From Bacteroidota bacterium (GTDB lineage Bacteria > Bacteroidota > Bacteroidia > Bacteroidales > JAADJA01), in the NCBI GenBank assembly GCA_020444515.1, contig JAHLKX010000005.1:186001-250000 (forward strand): DNA of 64,000 bases, written 5' to 3'. Below, piece after piece: positions 26,691-36,885 of this stretch (positions are counted from its first letter, which is position 1; each line of letters opens with the position of its first letter). The translations under genes were made by a program, and so were the position numbers. Below the pieces are notes generated by a model. That model was not told where the DNA came from and did not search any database. It saw nothing but the letters and a program-made list of their open reading frames with translations.

Positions 26691-28280
26691 TTACCGCCGT
26701 GTATTCATCCTGATGGAAGCCTTATCGGGATAATCGATGGAAAAATGCAGTCCGCGGCTTTCTTTGCGCTGCTGCGCCATTTTGATGATCAAAAATGCAA
26801 CATTGATGAGGTTCCTGAGTTCACAGATTGGCAGGCTAATAATGGACTTATTGTACAGCTCTTCAGTTTCACGATAAATAATTTCCAACCTGTCGAGGGC
26901 CCGCTGCAAGCGAAGATCTGAACGAACGATTCCCACATAATACGACATGATAAATTGTAATTCCCTGGTTGTTTGTGTAATGAGTACCATCTCTTCGTTC
27001 ATTCTCAAGCCCTCTGCATTCCAGTCGGGGATCTCTTCGCAGTGTGGTTCATTTTTATAGGTTTGAATTGCATCCATTGCGGCACGGTGCGAAAATACCG
27101 CAGATTCAAGCAGAGAATTTGAAGCAAGCCGGTTGGCACCATGCAATCCGGTGCAACTGGTTTCCCCTGTGGCATAAAGGTTTTCGATCGAAGTCAATCC
27201 GTATTCATTTACTTTGACACCACCGGTTAAATAATGGGCAGCCGGCACAACGGGGATCATTTCTTTAGAAATATCGATGCCAATACTAAGGCATTTGGCA
27301 TAAATGGTCGGGAATTTTTCAATCAGGTCATTGCGATTTAAATGAGTCGCATCAAGGTATACATACTCATCACCGCTGTGTTTCATTTCGGTATCAATGG
27401 CCCGGGCCACAATATCGCGAGAGGCCAGTGAACCCCGTTCATCATATTTATGCATGAATTCTTTACCACCAACGGTTTTCAATACAGCGCCAAATCCCCG
27501 CAAGGCCTCGGTGATCAGGAAGGAAGGCTTTTCTTTTGGATTGTATAATGATGTAGGATGAAATTGAACGAATTCCATATTCTCAATTATGGCCTTGGCC
27601 CTGTAAGCCATTGCTACACCATCGCCTGTAGCTATCGGCGGATTGGTGGTGGTATGATAAACATTCCCGGCTCCACCGGTAGCAAGCAATGTTTTGCGTG
27701 CAAGGATCGTGGTTACTTCTGTTGAATCAGGCGATAATACATAAGCCCCATAACATTTTATCTCGGGCATTCCCCGTGAAACCCCCACCCCCAATTGGTG
27801 TTGCGTCAATAAGTCAATGGCAAAATGGCTTTCGAGTATCTCAATATTGGGATGATTCCTGGCATTGATGAGTAAAGCACGAATGATTTCCGCACCTGTA
27901 GCATCTTTGTGATGTAAAACCCTTGACTCAGAGTGGCCGCCCTCTCTCCCCAACTCGAATTTGCCGCTTTCAGTTTTATCAAAATTGGCTCCCCATTCGA
28001 TCAACTCCTTGATCCTTTCCGTGGATTCAGTAATGGTGATCCTGACAATATTGGGATTGCAAAGTTCATCTCCCGCCCGCAGGGTGTCGGCAATATGCTT
28101 CTCATAAGTATCCGGGGAATACATGACCGCGGCAATGCCTCCCTGTGCATATTTGGTAGCGGTCTCATCAGCCCGGTCTTTGGTAACTATACAGACCTTT
28201 CCGTGTTCAGCAACTTTTAAGGCAAAACTTAGTCCGGCAATACCAGACCCAACAACTAAAAAGTCGACTTTTTTACGCAT
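26691..28280 (-). CDS. nadB: L-aspartate oxidase
   Basis: FAD enzyme that oxidises L-aspartate to iminoaspartate for NAD biosynthesis. 529 aa is the standard size. FAD-binding motif FLVVGSGIAGLSFALKVAEHG is near the N-terminus (split: VVGSGIAGLSFAL), substrate loop YAQGGIAAVM, middle LLATGGAGNVYHTTTNP and late GETSCTGLHGANRLASNSL. It follows odhB by 5 bases, so it is transcribed with odhA and odhB; nadA and nadC are not nearby. In the absence of oxygen fumarate is the usual electron acceptor for this enzyme family. Confidence 0.97.
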   Translation of the reverse strand: MRKKVDFLVVGSGIAGLSFALKVAEHGKVCIVTKDRADETATKYAQGGIAAVMYSPDTYEKHIADTLRAGDELCNPNIVRITITESTERIKELIEWGANFDKTESGKFELGREGGHSESRVLHHKDATGAEIIRALLINARNHPNIEILESHFAIDLLTQHQLGVGVSRGMPEIKCYGAYVLSPDSTEVTTILARKTLLATGGAGNVYHTTTNPPIATGDGVAMAYRAKAIIENMEFVQFHPTSLYNPKEKPSFLITEALRGFGAVLKTVGGKEFMHKYDERGSLASRDIVARAIDTEMKHSGDEYVYLDATHLNRNDLIEKFPTIYAKCLSIGIDISKEMIPVVPAAHYLTGGVKVNEYGLTSIENLYATGETSCTGLHGANRLASNSLLESAVFSHRAAMDAIQTYKNEPHCEEIPDWNAEGLRMNEEMVLITQTTRELQFIMSYYVGIVRSDLRLQRALDRLEIIYRETEELYNKSIISLPICELRNLINVAFLIIKMAQQRKESRGLHFSIDYPDKASIRMNTRR

Positions 28281-28285
28281 CCATT

Positions 28286-29581
28286 TTATAACTGAAGCAA
28301 TGTTTTATCCGGGTCCTGTCCGCCAAACAACATTTTGACAGGATTTTCGAGCATTTGTTTTACATTCACCAGGAAGGTTACCGATTCTCTTCCATCGATA
28401 ATCCGGTGATCATAAGATAGAGCAAGGTACATAACAGGATGGATTTCTACCTTTCCATTTATTGCAACAGGTCGTTCTACTATGTTGTGCATCCCGAGAA
28501 TGGCGCTCTGTGGTGGATTGAGGATTGGTGTGGAAAGCATGGAACCAAACACACCACCGTTCGTGATGGTAAACGTACCACCTGTCATTTCGTCAATGGA
28601 GATCTTATTGGTTCGGGCTTTATTGGCCAGTTCTTTGATGTTTCGTTCAATATCGGCCAACGACATCTGTTCAGCGTTTCGGAGCACCGGAACCATTAAT
28701 CCTTTTGGTGAACTTACCGCAATCCCGATGTCTGCATAATTGTGATATACAATCTCGTTGCCATTGAGTTGCGCGTTGACTTCAGGAACAATATTGAGAG
28801 CTTCGGTAACAGCTTTTGTGAAAAATGACATAAACCCCAGTGAAACCCCATGTTTTTCTTTGAATTGCTCTTTGTATTTATTGCGCAAATTCATGATGGG
28901 TGTCATGTTAACCTCGTTGAAGGTGGTTAGCATCGCGGTCTCATTTTTTACTGATACCAGTCGCTCAGCCACCTTTAGTCGGAGCATGCTCATTTTTTTC
29001 CGACTGGTACTCCGATCACCCCCCCAGGAACTCTTCACTTGAAGGGTTGTCAAATCTTCCTTTTTCGAAAGGTAATATTCTACATCCTGTTTCCCAACTC
29101 TGTGTTTTTTGAAAAATTCCATCAGATCGGCATCAGAAATGTTCTTTTCTTTCATCAACTTCCTGGCCAGGGGAGAAAGATTGAGATCCGATTCAGTAAC
29201 CTGTTCTTCTTTGTCTATTTGTGTTGCATCATCAGCTTCTTTTTTCTCCTCTCCCTTTTCTTGTTGTGGTTTTTTGTCACTGGTCTTTTTTTCTTCTCCA
29301 TCAGTTTGTGCAGTCTCCTTTTTCTCCTTTTTGGGTGTTCCTTTTGCCTCTGTGTCGATGATTGCGATGACGGAACCTACCTCCAGGGTATCACCTTCCT
29401 GGGCTTTGAATGATATTTTGCCGTCTTCTTCTGCTGCAATACTAAGGGTGGCCTTATCGCTGTCGATCTCTGCAATTTCCTGATCCTTTTCAACGAAATC
29501 ACCATCGCTTACGAGCCATGATGCCAGTTGAACCTCATTGATGGATTCGCCGGGGCTCGGTACCTTTATTTCTATGCTCAT
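28286..29581 (-). CDS. odhB: 2-oxoglutarate dehydrogenase E2, dihydrolipoyl succinyltransferase
   Basis: 431 aa. N-terminal lipoyl domain (residues 1-78) with the lipoylated Lys in [10 protein letters not shown]; a charged linker rich in K, E and D ([13 protein letters not shown]...); a small peripheral subunit-binding domain around residues 135-170 ([19 protein letters not shown]); and the C-terminal catalytic domain with the active-site [15 protein letters not shown]. Transfers succinyl groups to CoA. The LipA and LipB encoded at 49.7-51.3 kb would build its cofactor. Operon odhA-odhB-nadB on the minus strand. Confidence 0.97.
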   Translation of the reverse strand: MSIEIKVPSPGESINEVQLASWLVSDGDFVEKDQEIAEIDSDKATLSIAAEEDGKISFKAQEGDTLEVGSVIAIIDTEAKGTPKKEKKETAQTDGEEKKTSDKKPQQEKGEEKKEADDATQIDKEEQVTESDLNLSPLARKLMKEKNISDADLMEFFKKHRVGKQDVEYYLSKKEDLTTLQVKSSWGGDRSTSRKKMSMLRLKVAERLVSVKNETAMLTTFNEVNMTPIMNLRNKYKEQFKEKHGVSLGFMSFFTKAVTEALNIVPEVNAQLNGNEIVYHNYADIGIAVSSPKGLMVPVLRNAEQMSLADIERNIKELANKARTNKISIDEMTGGTFTITNGGVFGSMLSTPILNPPQSAILGMHNIVERPVAINGKVEIHPVMYLALSYDHRIIDGRESVTFLVNVKQMLENPVKMLFGGQDPDKTLLQL

Positions 29582-29619
29582 AGTTTAAACTTCTGTTATC
29601 GCTAGTATTTGTAAATAAA

Positions 29620-32475
29620 TTACAGTTCCTTCAATTTATGATCACCACTGATCTCTTTGCTTTCTATTTCCTTGCCATTGAGCGCCTGCAGTTCCTCCTC
29701 AAAAGATTTCCAACGGTTTCCGATGCAGACCATTTTGCATTCTTTTTCCAGGTTGGGACAAATACATTCCATGAATGTTTTTTCAATGATTTTCCGTTGC
29801 CTGATGTGGTGGAATTTACTGGAACCTGTCGCAGGACTGCCACTGGCCGGTCGGGCAATGACCTTAAGCGGGATCTCATTCAGTTCCATATGTATAAATG
29901 GCCAGGCACCCATGTTATAAGGCTCCTCCTGCACCCAGAGGAAAGTCTGGGCATGTTTATATTTCCCAACAATTTCCATCAATTGTTTTTTGGGCAACGG
30001 ATACAATTGTTCAATCCGAACCAAAGCAATCGAATCATTCTTCAATTTATCTTTTTCTTCAAAAAGGTCATAATAGACTTTACCGGTACAAAATACAACT
30101 TTATCAATTTTTTTGGGATCCGCCTGATGATCATCAATTACCTCTTTAAATCCTCCTTTTGACAGATCTTCAATGGGTGAAACACACAACGGATGACGCA
30201 GTAGGCTTTTCGGGGTGAAAATGATCAGAGGTTTACGGAATGGCCGGTAAAACTGCCTGCGGAGCACATGAAAAAAACTAGCCGGTGTTGTGCAATTCAC
30301 TACTTGCATATTGTATTCGGCACTCAGGGTAAGAAATCGTTCGACCCTGGCACTGGAATGCTCAGGCCCCTGTCCCTCATAGCCATGGGGCAAATAAACC
30401 ACCAGGTCATTCATAACATTCCACTTGTCTTCGGCACTGCTGATAAATTGATCAAAAATTACCTGCCCCCCGTTCATGAAGTCACCAAACTGGGCCTCCC
30501 ATATAGACAGACTGTCGGGTGTGAGGCATGAGTAACCATATTCAAAACCCAGTACACCATATTCTGAAAGAGGAGAGTTGAACACTTCGAAAACAGCCTG
30601 ATCTTTACTCAGGTTATTGAGGGGTACATATTCTTCTTCTGAATCTTCAATTTTTAAAACGGAATGACGGTGCGAAAAAGTTCCACGTGCACTGTCCTGT
30701 CCGCTCAAACGAACCGCACGACCTTCCTGGAGCAAAGTGCCATATGCCAGTAACTCTCCCATGGCCCAGTCGAGTTTTCCGGTTTTTTCGATCATTTCAC
30801 GACGATCGTCCTGTAATTTGCTTATTTTCCTGAAAAGTTTAATGTCTTTTGGTACCTCGGTCAGTTTTTTGCCAATATCCTTAAGCTTTTTTAGTTCCAC
30901 TCCTGTTTCTGGCGAAGATTCAAAATCTTCAGGCCTTGCTTTCCGGAGTTTTTTCCATTTATGCTGAATGAAAGCGATATCGAGTTTTTCGGAAGATTTG
31001 GCCTTATTGAAGCTCTCCTCAAAAACATCATTGAAGTGTTGAATCATCTTTCTGGCCTCTTCTTCCGTGAGATTGCCCGATTTAATCAGTTTTTCTTTAT
31101 AGATCGACATGGGATCGGGATGCTTCTCAATAACTTTGTATAGAATGGGTTGGGTAAACCGTGGTTCATCTCCTTCGTTATGACCGTACTTTCTATAACA
31201 AAGAATGTCAATAAAAACATCACGGTTAAAACGCTCCCTGTATTCCATTGCCAATTGAATGGTATAAACAACCGCTTCCACGTCATCACCATTAACGTGA
31301 AAGACTGGAGCCAATACCGTTTTGCCAACATCGGTGCAATATGTACTGGTCCTCCCATCAAGATAATCTGTTGTAAATCCTACCTGGTTATTCACTACCA
31401 AATGGATGGTTCCGCCGGTTTTATATCCGCTCAAACCCGACATTTGCACCACCTCATAAACAACACCCTGGCCAGCAACAGAAGCATCACCATGAATAAG
31501 GATAGGCACAACTTTGTCAAAATCGTGATCATAATCCTTGTCGATCTTGGCCCGGGCTATTCCCTGAGCAACCGGATCAACAGCTTCAAGGTGAGAAGGG
31601 TTGGGTGAGAGGGTTAATGTCACTTTCTTTTTACTGGTAGTTTCCCGCTCAGCAACATAACCCAAATGGTATTTCACATCCCCGAGCAAGGCCTCATCTT
31701 CATATTCCAGTCCTTCAAATTCGCTGAAAATATCTTCATAAGGCTTCTTCATAATATTGGCCAGAACATTCAACCGACCCCTGTGGGACATGCCAATTAC
31801 AAATTCCCTTGTGCCCAGTTCAGCTCCTTTTTCCATGATCGCATCCAATGCCGGGATCAATGCTTCGGCACCCTCAAGAGAAAATCGTTTTTGTCCAGGA
31901 AACCGTTTATGGATAAATTTTTCAAACAATACAGCCCGGCTCATGTGTTTGAATATATATTTTTTATCCTCATCCGTAAAATCATAGGTGTTTTTAGAGC
32001 GCTCCATTTTATCTTTGAGCCATCCATAGATCTCCGGTTTGCGGATGTACATATACTCAGCACCAACGGATTGGCAATAGGTGCTCTCCAGGTGTGCAAT
32101 GATATCTTTGAGTTTGGCTTTACCAATGCCTATCTCATTACCAGCCTGGAATTCTTTTTCCAGATCTGATTCGGAAAGACCGAAATTTTCGAGAGCCAGT
32201 GTTGGCGTATACGTCCTTCTTTTCCTGACCGGGTTGGTTTTTGTGAATAAATGACCCCTTTGGCGATACCCATTGATCAGGTTGATCACTTTGAACTCAG
32301 AGGGGTAAATTAATTTATCTTCAGTAAGTTGGGGGTAGTCGGTCCGGGCAAATTCAAAACCTTCGAAAAATTTATGCCAGCTTTCATCAATTGAATTGGG
32401 GTCTTCTTTATAGAGTCGGTATAATTCATCGATTTGTTCGGGATCACTGCCAGTCAGCCATGAGAATCTATCCAT
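29620..32475 (-). CDS. odhA: 2-oxoglutarate dehydrogenase E1 subunit
   Basis: 951 aa ThDP-dependent decarboxylase that commits 2-oxoglutarate to succinyl-CoA in the TCA cycle. N-terminal FSWLTGSDPEQIDELYRLY is the usual E1 start, GMSHRGRLNVLANIM and HGDASVAGQGVVYEVVQMS are the ThDP/Mg binding parts, and LVVNNQVGFTT completes the cofactor motif. The C-terminal half includes LPHGYEGQGPEHSSARVERF and EEPYNMGAW. Ends 38 bases before odhB. A -7 box at 32501-32508 sits 25 bases upstream. Confidence 0.97.
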   Translation of the reverse strand: MDRFSWLTGSDPEQIDELYRLYKEDPNSIDESWHKFFEGFEFARTDYPQLTEDKLIYPSEFKVINLINGYRQRGHLFTKTNPVRKRRTYTPTLALENFGLSESDLEKEFQAGNEIGIGKAKLKDIIAHLESTYCQSVGAEYMYIRKPEIYGWLKDKMERSKNTYDFTDEDKKYIFKHMSRAVLFEKFIHKRFPGQKRFSLEGAEALIPALDAIMEKGAELGTREFVIGMSHRGRLNVLANIMKKPYEDIFSEFEGLEYEDEALLGDVKYHLGYVAERETTSKKKVTLTLSPNPSHLEAVDPVAQGIARAKIDKDYDHDFDKVVPILIHGDASVAGQGVVYEVVQMSGLSGYKTGGTIHLVVNNQVGFTTDYLDGRTSTYCTDVGKTVLAPVFHVNGDDVEAVVYTIQLAMEYRERFNRDVFIDILCYRKYGHNEGDEPRFTQPILYKVIEKHPDPMSIYKEKLIKSGNLTEEEARKMIQHFNDVFEESFNKAKSSEKLDIAFIQHKWKKLRKARPEDFESSPETGVELKKLKDIGKKLTEVPKDIKLFRKISKLQDDRREMIEKTGKLDWAMGELLAYGTLLQEGRAVRLSGQDSARGTFSHRHSVLKIEDSEEEYVPLNNLSKDQAVFEVFNSPLSEYGVLGFEYGYSCLTPDSLSIWEAQFGDFMNGGQVIFDQFISSAEDKWNVMNDLVVYLPHGYEGQGPEHSSARVERFLTLSAEYNMQVVNCTTPASFFHVLRRQFYRPFRKPLIIFTPKSLLRHPLCVSPIEDLSKGGFKEVIDDHQADPKKIDKVVFCTGKVYYDLFEEKDKLKNDSIALVRIEQLYPLPKKQLMEIVGKYKHAQTFLWVQEEPYNMGAWPFIHMELNEIPLKVIARPASGSPATGSSKFHHIRQRKIIEKTFMECICPNLEKECKMVCIGNRWKSFEEELQALNGKEIESKEISGDHKLKEL

Positions 32476-32500
32476 AAATACGAGCTTAGCGATTGTTGTG

Positions 32501-32508
32501 CAAAATTA
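32501..32508 (-). promoter_or_regulatory. -7 box upstream of odhA operon
   Basis: TAATTTTG on the minus strand, perfect TAnnTTTG, 25 bases upstream of the odhA ATG. No TTTG at the ideal -33 spacing was found. Confidence 0.55.
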
Positions 32509-32630
32509 CGAATTTATATTTACGATCTTATTCTAACAAAGAATCTTACATTTAAGTAATTACGATGCTTTTTGTTCACCCAAAATACCATAATAATTGA
32601 AAATGCAGGATCCCATTGAAAAACTCCAGG

Positions 32631-33899
32631 TTAATGAACAATGAATTTCCTGGTACTGGAAAATGCGTTTTCACGGATCAGGCTGATGAAGTAAACACCT
32701 TGTTTTAGACCCTCTAATGGTAAGTTGATTTTATTTACCCCAGGAGGGATTGATGCTTCAGATACAGGTCGTCCTAATAGATCGGAAATATGAACCTGAT
32801 AGCTAGCGAAATTCGGATCTTGAATATTGATTTCCAAGACTTCCTTAACAGGGTTGTTAATGGTAAAATCAAATGTAGCAGAATAATTATGTTGAATGAA
32901 AAGATTGTGATCCACCACAATGTCAATCACTACAGGCAGATGATCCGACATGTTGTACAGGGCATTCAATACATTTCCAGGCACGGATGTATTGGTTGGG
33001 GAAGAAGTGAGTGAGTTGTTGAAATGTTCTCCATCCTGCCCAACAGCAAAATAGGAATTTTCCAGGTATTTTATTTTGTTCGATCCTTCAAGGATTTCTT
33101 GAGAAACCAGGAAAAAATCAAAACGGTCGTCCATTCCGCCCCCTGAAAAACAATCTCCGTTTTCATGGGTTGACTGGGTGTGGATGTTGGCATAAAAACC
33201 ATTGTTATTCCAGTTTCCGATCTGATTGATGGGGTCGAAAAAACGAATGTCGGGATTGGCATAGTTCAGTAGATTTTGTAGTGCCAGTTCTGAACCCGAA
33301 TAGAGATTAAAATCCCCGGAAAACGTAAAATTCCCATCTGCTCCCGAGTTGTTGAGATAATTCATGAGTTTATTGGTTTCGTAAGCCCTTTCCTGAACAT
33401 TTTCAAAATCACTTCCCGCTTTTAGATGAGCCACTGCGCAATTGATTTCAATAGGTTCCGGCAGGTTTGATTTATCAGATGGGAGGATATTAAACCCGAA
33501 AATATCAATGTCACGCACATTGGTCTGAACCGCCACATAATTCGTTAATTCAAACTTCTGGTTTTTATAATACACCTGGTTAACAATAAATGAATTGGCC
33601 AGGTTATTAACATTCCCACGACTCCAATCGGAATTATTTACATTGAATACACTGTTGAGAATCAGATCATGGAAGGACTCCTCTTCTGATAGCTCATTCA
33701 CAAATACGATATCCGGCTTAACATACTCCACAATGGTTTTGAAGTAACCGTTTTTATTATTCACATTGTTATTGCCGGAAGTACAGCCTCCAAAGTTATT
33801 CCCATACATCAACAAATTATATTGCATCATTCGAATGGTGTCTTGTGAAGAGAGAACCAGACCTGATAAAATGAAAATGATAAATAAAAATGCCCTCAT
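32631..33899 (-). CDS. Secreted endonuclease/exonuclease/phosphatase-family T9SS protein
   Basis: 422 aa. Signal peptide MRAFLFIIFILSGLVLSSQ. Residues 20-340 carry the EEP superfamily fold: IRMMQYNLLMYG, DIVFVNELSEEES, FTFSGDFNLYSGS (GDFN motif) and MSDHLPVVIDI (SDH motif). Such enzymes hydrolyse phosphodiester bonds in nucleic acids or phospholipid/inositol phosphates. The last about 75 residues are a T9SS sorting domain (NNPVKEVLEINIQ ... GVYFISLIRENAF). Probably surface-exposed or released, degrading external DNA or organic phosphate. -7 box 15-22 bases upstream. Confidence 0.88.
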   Translation of the reverse strand: MRAFLFIIFILSGLVLSSQDTIRMMQYNLLMYGNNFGGCTSGNNNVNNKNGYFKTIVEYVKPDIVFVNELSEEESFHDLILNSVFNVNNSDWSRGNVNNLANSFIVNQVYYKNQKFELTNYVAVQTNVRDIDIFGFNILPSDKSNLPEPIEINCAVAHLKAGSDFENVQERAYETNKLMNYLNNSGADGNFTFSGDFNLYSGSELALQNLLNYANPDIRFFDPINQIGNWNNNGFYANIHTQSTHENGDCFSGGGMDDRFDFFLVSQEILEGSNKIKYLENSYFAVGQDGEHFNNSLTSSPTNTSVPGNVLNALYNMSDHLPVVIDIVVDHNLFIQHNYSATFDFTINNPVKEVLEINIQDPNFASYQVHISDLLGRPVSEASIPPGVNKINLPLEGLKQGVYFISLIRENAFSSTRKFIVH

Positions 33900-33913
33900 T
33901 TCAATTTTTTTGG

Positions 33914-33921
33914 CAAAAATA
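33914..33921 (-). promoter_or_regulatory. -7 box for the T9SS nuclease gene
   Basis: TATTTTTG on the minus strand fits TAnnTTTG and lies 15 bases before the ATG, which is close; the leader would be very short. Confidence 0.45.
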
Positions 33922-34018
33922 ATAAAGCTCTTTAATTACCGGGTCGAATTACACGATATAGTTCAAAGATAGTGGATAAAAAATGTTTTGAACGGCCTGC
34001 AAGGTATCAATTTATTTA

Positions 34019-34026
34019 TAATTTTG
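34019..34026 (+). promoter_or_regulatory. -7 box for topoisomerase IV A gene
   Basis: TAATTTTG is a perfect -7 box, 32 bases upstream of the ATG at 34058. Divergent from the nuclease promoter. Confidence 0.55.
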
Positions 34027-34057
34027 GCCGTCATTGGAAAAACAGGATAATTAAAAC

Positions 34058-36856
34058 ATGAGCGAACTGGACGAACAAAATGAATTGGAACCGACAGGCG
34101 ATGAATCGGAAAATTCTGAAGAAATTTCCGGTATTCCGGCAGATGAAGAAGGCAGTGGGGCTCATAAAACCATTCATTTGTCGGGGATGTATAAAAACTG
34201 GTTCCTCGACTATGCATCATATGTCATACTTGAGCGGGCCGTTCCTAACGTACAGGACGGATTGAAACCTGTTCAGCGAAGGATTCTTCATGCCATGAAA
34301 GACCTGGATGATGGTCGGTTTAACAAGGTGGCAAATATCATTGGTCATACGATGCAATATCACCCTCATGGAGATGCTTCCATCGGTGATGCATTGGTTC
34401 AGCTCGGGCAAAAAGATCTGCTCATCGATACCCAGGGAAACTGGGGAAATATCATGACCGGCGACAGTGCTGCAGCTTCACGTTACATCGAAGCGAGATT
34501 GTCAAAATTTGCCAGTGAAGTTGTTTTTAATACCAAAACCACTACCTGGAAACTTTCTTATGATGGCCGGAAAAAGGAGCCAGTGGTGTTGCCTGTAAAA
34601 TTCCCTTTGTTACTGGCCCAAGGTGTTGAAGGTATTGCCGTCGGCCTGGCTTCCAAGATCCTGCCGCATAATTTCAATGAATTGATTGATGGATCTATTT
34701 GTATCCTCAAAGATAAGGAGTATGAACTGGTCCCTGATTTTCCTACAGGGGGATTGGCCGATGTTTCGAAATACAATGATGGTAATCGGGGTGGTCGGGT
34801 ACGTGTGCGGGCAAAGATCCATCAGCAGGACAAGAAAACACTGGTGATCACCGAAATACCCTATGGTACAACCACCACCAGCCTCATCGATTCCATCATC
34901 TCTGCCAACGACAAAGGCAAGATCAAAATCAAAAAAATTGATGATAATACTGCAGAGAATGTGGAAATTATCGTTCACCTGTCACCCAACGTCTCGCCCG
35001 ATCAAACCATTGATGCACTCTATGCATTCACCAATTGTGAAATAAGTCTCTCGCCCAATACCTGTGTTATTGATGATGGCAGACCAAGATTTATTGGGGT
35101 AAAAGAAGTACTGGAAATTTCTACCCGGAATACGGTTGATCTTTTGCAAAAAGAGTTGGAAATTCGACGCGATGAGCTGATGGAGCAGTGGCATTTTGCC
35201 TCCCTAGAAAAGATTTTCATCGAAAAGCGAATTTACCGGAAGATTGAGGAATGTGAAACATGGGAAGCTGTTATTGAAGCCATTGATAAAGGATTGAAAC
35301 CCTATAAGAAACTTTTTAAAAGGGAAATTACCGAAGATGATATCATCAGGCTTACGGAGATAAAGATCAAGCGAATCTCTAAATACAATGCCTTCAAAGC
35401 AGATGAACAGATCAAACAGATTGAACTGGAGACGGATGAAGTTAACAATCACCTGCAACATCTAATTGAATTTGCCATCAATTATTTCCGTCAAATCAAA
35501 AAGAAATACGGAACCGGACGGGAACGAAAAACCGAGCTCCGTAGCTTTGATACCATTGAAGCAACCCGTGTGGCGGCTGCATCCCAAAAATTATATGTCA
35601 ATCGTGAGGAAGGATTTGCCGGTACATCTCTCCGTCGCGATGAATATGTGTGTGATTGTTCGGATATTGATGATATCATTGTTTTCAGGGGCGACGGAAC
35701 CTATTTGGTCACCAGGGTCTCCAATAAAACTTTTGTTGGGAAAGATATCCTGCATATCGATGTTTTTAAAAAGAATGATGATCGTACGATTTATAATGTT
35801 GTTTACCGCGATGGAAGGCGGGGTCCTTTCCGTGTAAAACGGTTTGCTGTAACCAGTATCACACGTGATAAGGAATATGACCTCACCAAAGGTGCCAAAG
35901 ATTCAAAAGTGATCTATTTTACAGCCAATCCAAACGGTGAAGCGGAGGTGATCAAAGTATTTCTGACCCCCAAGCCACGCATGAAAAAGACTGCCTTTGA
36001 ATTTGATTTCAGTGAACTGGATATCAAGGGGCGGGGAGCTCAGGGAAATATACTTTCAAAACATCCGGTCAGAAAGATATTGAAAAGAGAAGAAGGTGTT
36101 TCCACCCTGGGCGCAATTGATGTATGGTATGACGACACCGTGAAACGATTAAATACGGAAGAGCGCGGCAAATATCTCGGAGCTTTTAAATCCGATGATA
36201 AAATTCTGACTATCCAAAAATCGGGCAATTATAAAATGATGAGCTACGATTTGTCAAATCATTTTGATGAGGATATGTTTATCATTGAAAAGTTCAACCC
36301 CCATAAAATCCTTTCTGTTATCTACTGGGATGCATCCATTGAAAAGCACTATATCAAACGCTTCATCATTGAAGATGAAAATGGGATCAACAAGCGGGTA
36401 GACTTTATCGGCGATGAAAGTGGAAATGTATTACACGATATTAGCCTGGATTACCGACCTCAGGTAGAAGTGAAATTTGAAAATGATGCCCGCGGTAATC
36501 CTGTTGAAGACGAATGGATTAATGTGGAAGAATTTATAGGAGTCAAAAGCAATAAGGCCAAGGGGAAAAGAATTACCAATAAAAAAACGCGGAGCATTCG
36601 TTTCACTGATCCGCTTCCTTATGAAGAAGCGGTAGCCGATGAAGAAAAAGAAACTGTTGCAGAGCCGGAAACAACGCCTGAGGAAACCGCGGATAAGGTT
36701 GATGAAAGCCCGGAGCCAAAGGAGATAAGTGAATCGGAGAAAAAAAAGCCTGAGATCCTTAAAAAGAAAAAGACCTCGCCTCAAGTGAAGATCGTTGGTA
36801 AACATGAAAAAGATAAGGATGATACTGCTTCACAGATGCAAATTGATTTTGAATAA
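34058..36856 (+). CDS. parC: DNA topoisomerase IV / gyrase-type subunit A
   Basis: 932 aa. N-terminal acidic tail of about 45 residues, then the type IIA topoisomerase breakage-reunion domain beginning MYKNWFLDYASYVILERAVP. The DNA-cleaving Tyr is residue 143 in AASRYIEARL, and ERAVPNVQDGLKPVQRRIL is the QRDR area. Residues about 520-770 form the C-terminal DNA-wrapping propeller without a clear gyrase GyrA-box, which favours ParC over GyrA. A charged tail of about 110 residues rich in K and E ends the protein. parE is not next to it. Confidence 0.9.
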   Translation: MSELDEQNELEPTGDESENSEEISGIPADEEGSGAHKTIHLSGMYKNWFLDYASYVILERAVPNVQDGLKPVQRRILHAMKDLDDGRFNKVANIIGHTMQYHPHGDASIGDALVQLGQKDLLIDTQGNWGNIMTGDSAAASRYIEARLSKFASEVVFNTKTTTWKLSYDGRKKEPVVLPVKFPLLLAQGVEGIAVGLASKILPHNFNELIDGSICILKDKEYELVPDFPTGGLADVSKYNDGNRGGRVRVRAKIHQQDKKTLVITEIPYGTTTTSLIDSIISANDKGKIKIKKIDDNTAENVEIIVHLSPNVSPDQTIDALYAFTNCEISLSPNTCVIDDGRPRFIGVKEVLEISTRNTVDLLQKELEIRRDELMEQWHFASLEKIFIEKRIYRKIEECETWEAVIEAIDKGLKPYKKLFKREITEDDIIRLTEIKIKRISKYNAFKADEQIKQIELETDEVNNHLQHLIEFAINYFRQIKKKYGTGRERKTELRSFDTIEATRVAAASQKLYVNREEGFAGTSLRRDEYVCDCSDIDDIIVFRGDGTYLVTRVSNKTFVGKDILHIDVFKKNDDRTIYNVVYRDGRRGPFRVKRFAVTSITRDKEYDLTKGAKDSKVIYFTANPNGEAEVIKVFLTPKPRMKKTAFEFDFSELDIKGRGAQGNILSKHPVRKILKREEGVSTLGAIDVWYDDTVKRLNTEERGKYLGAFKSDDKILTIQKSGNYKMMSYDLSNHFDEDMFIIEKFNPHKILSVIYWDASIEKHYIKRFIIEDENGINKRVDFIGDESGNVLHDISLDYRPQVEVKFENDARGNPVEDEWINVEEFIGVKSNKAKGKRITNKKTRSIRFTDPLPYEEAVADEEKETVAEPETTPEETADKVDESPEPKEISESEKKKPEILKKKKTSPQVKIVGKHEKDKDDTASQMQIDFE

Positions 36857-36885
36857 AATAATTTAAGGAACCTAAAACCGGGAAA

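Noticed and set aside
30268-30531. Plus-strand ORFs inside odhA, and similar overlapping ORFs throughout the track
   Set aside because: They lie opposite strongly supported genes and lack any domain or start signal; they are shadows.
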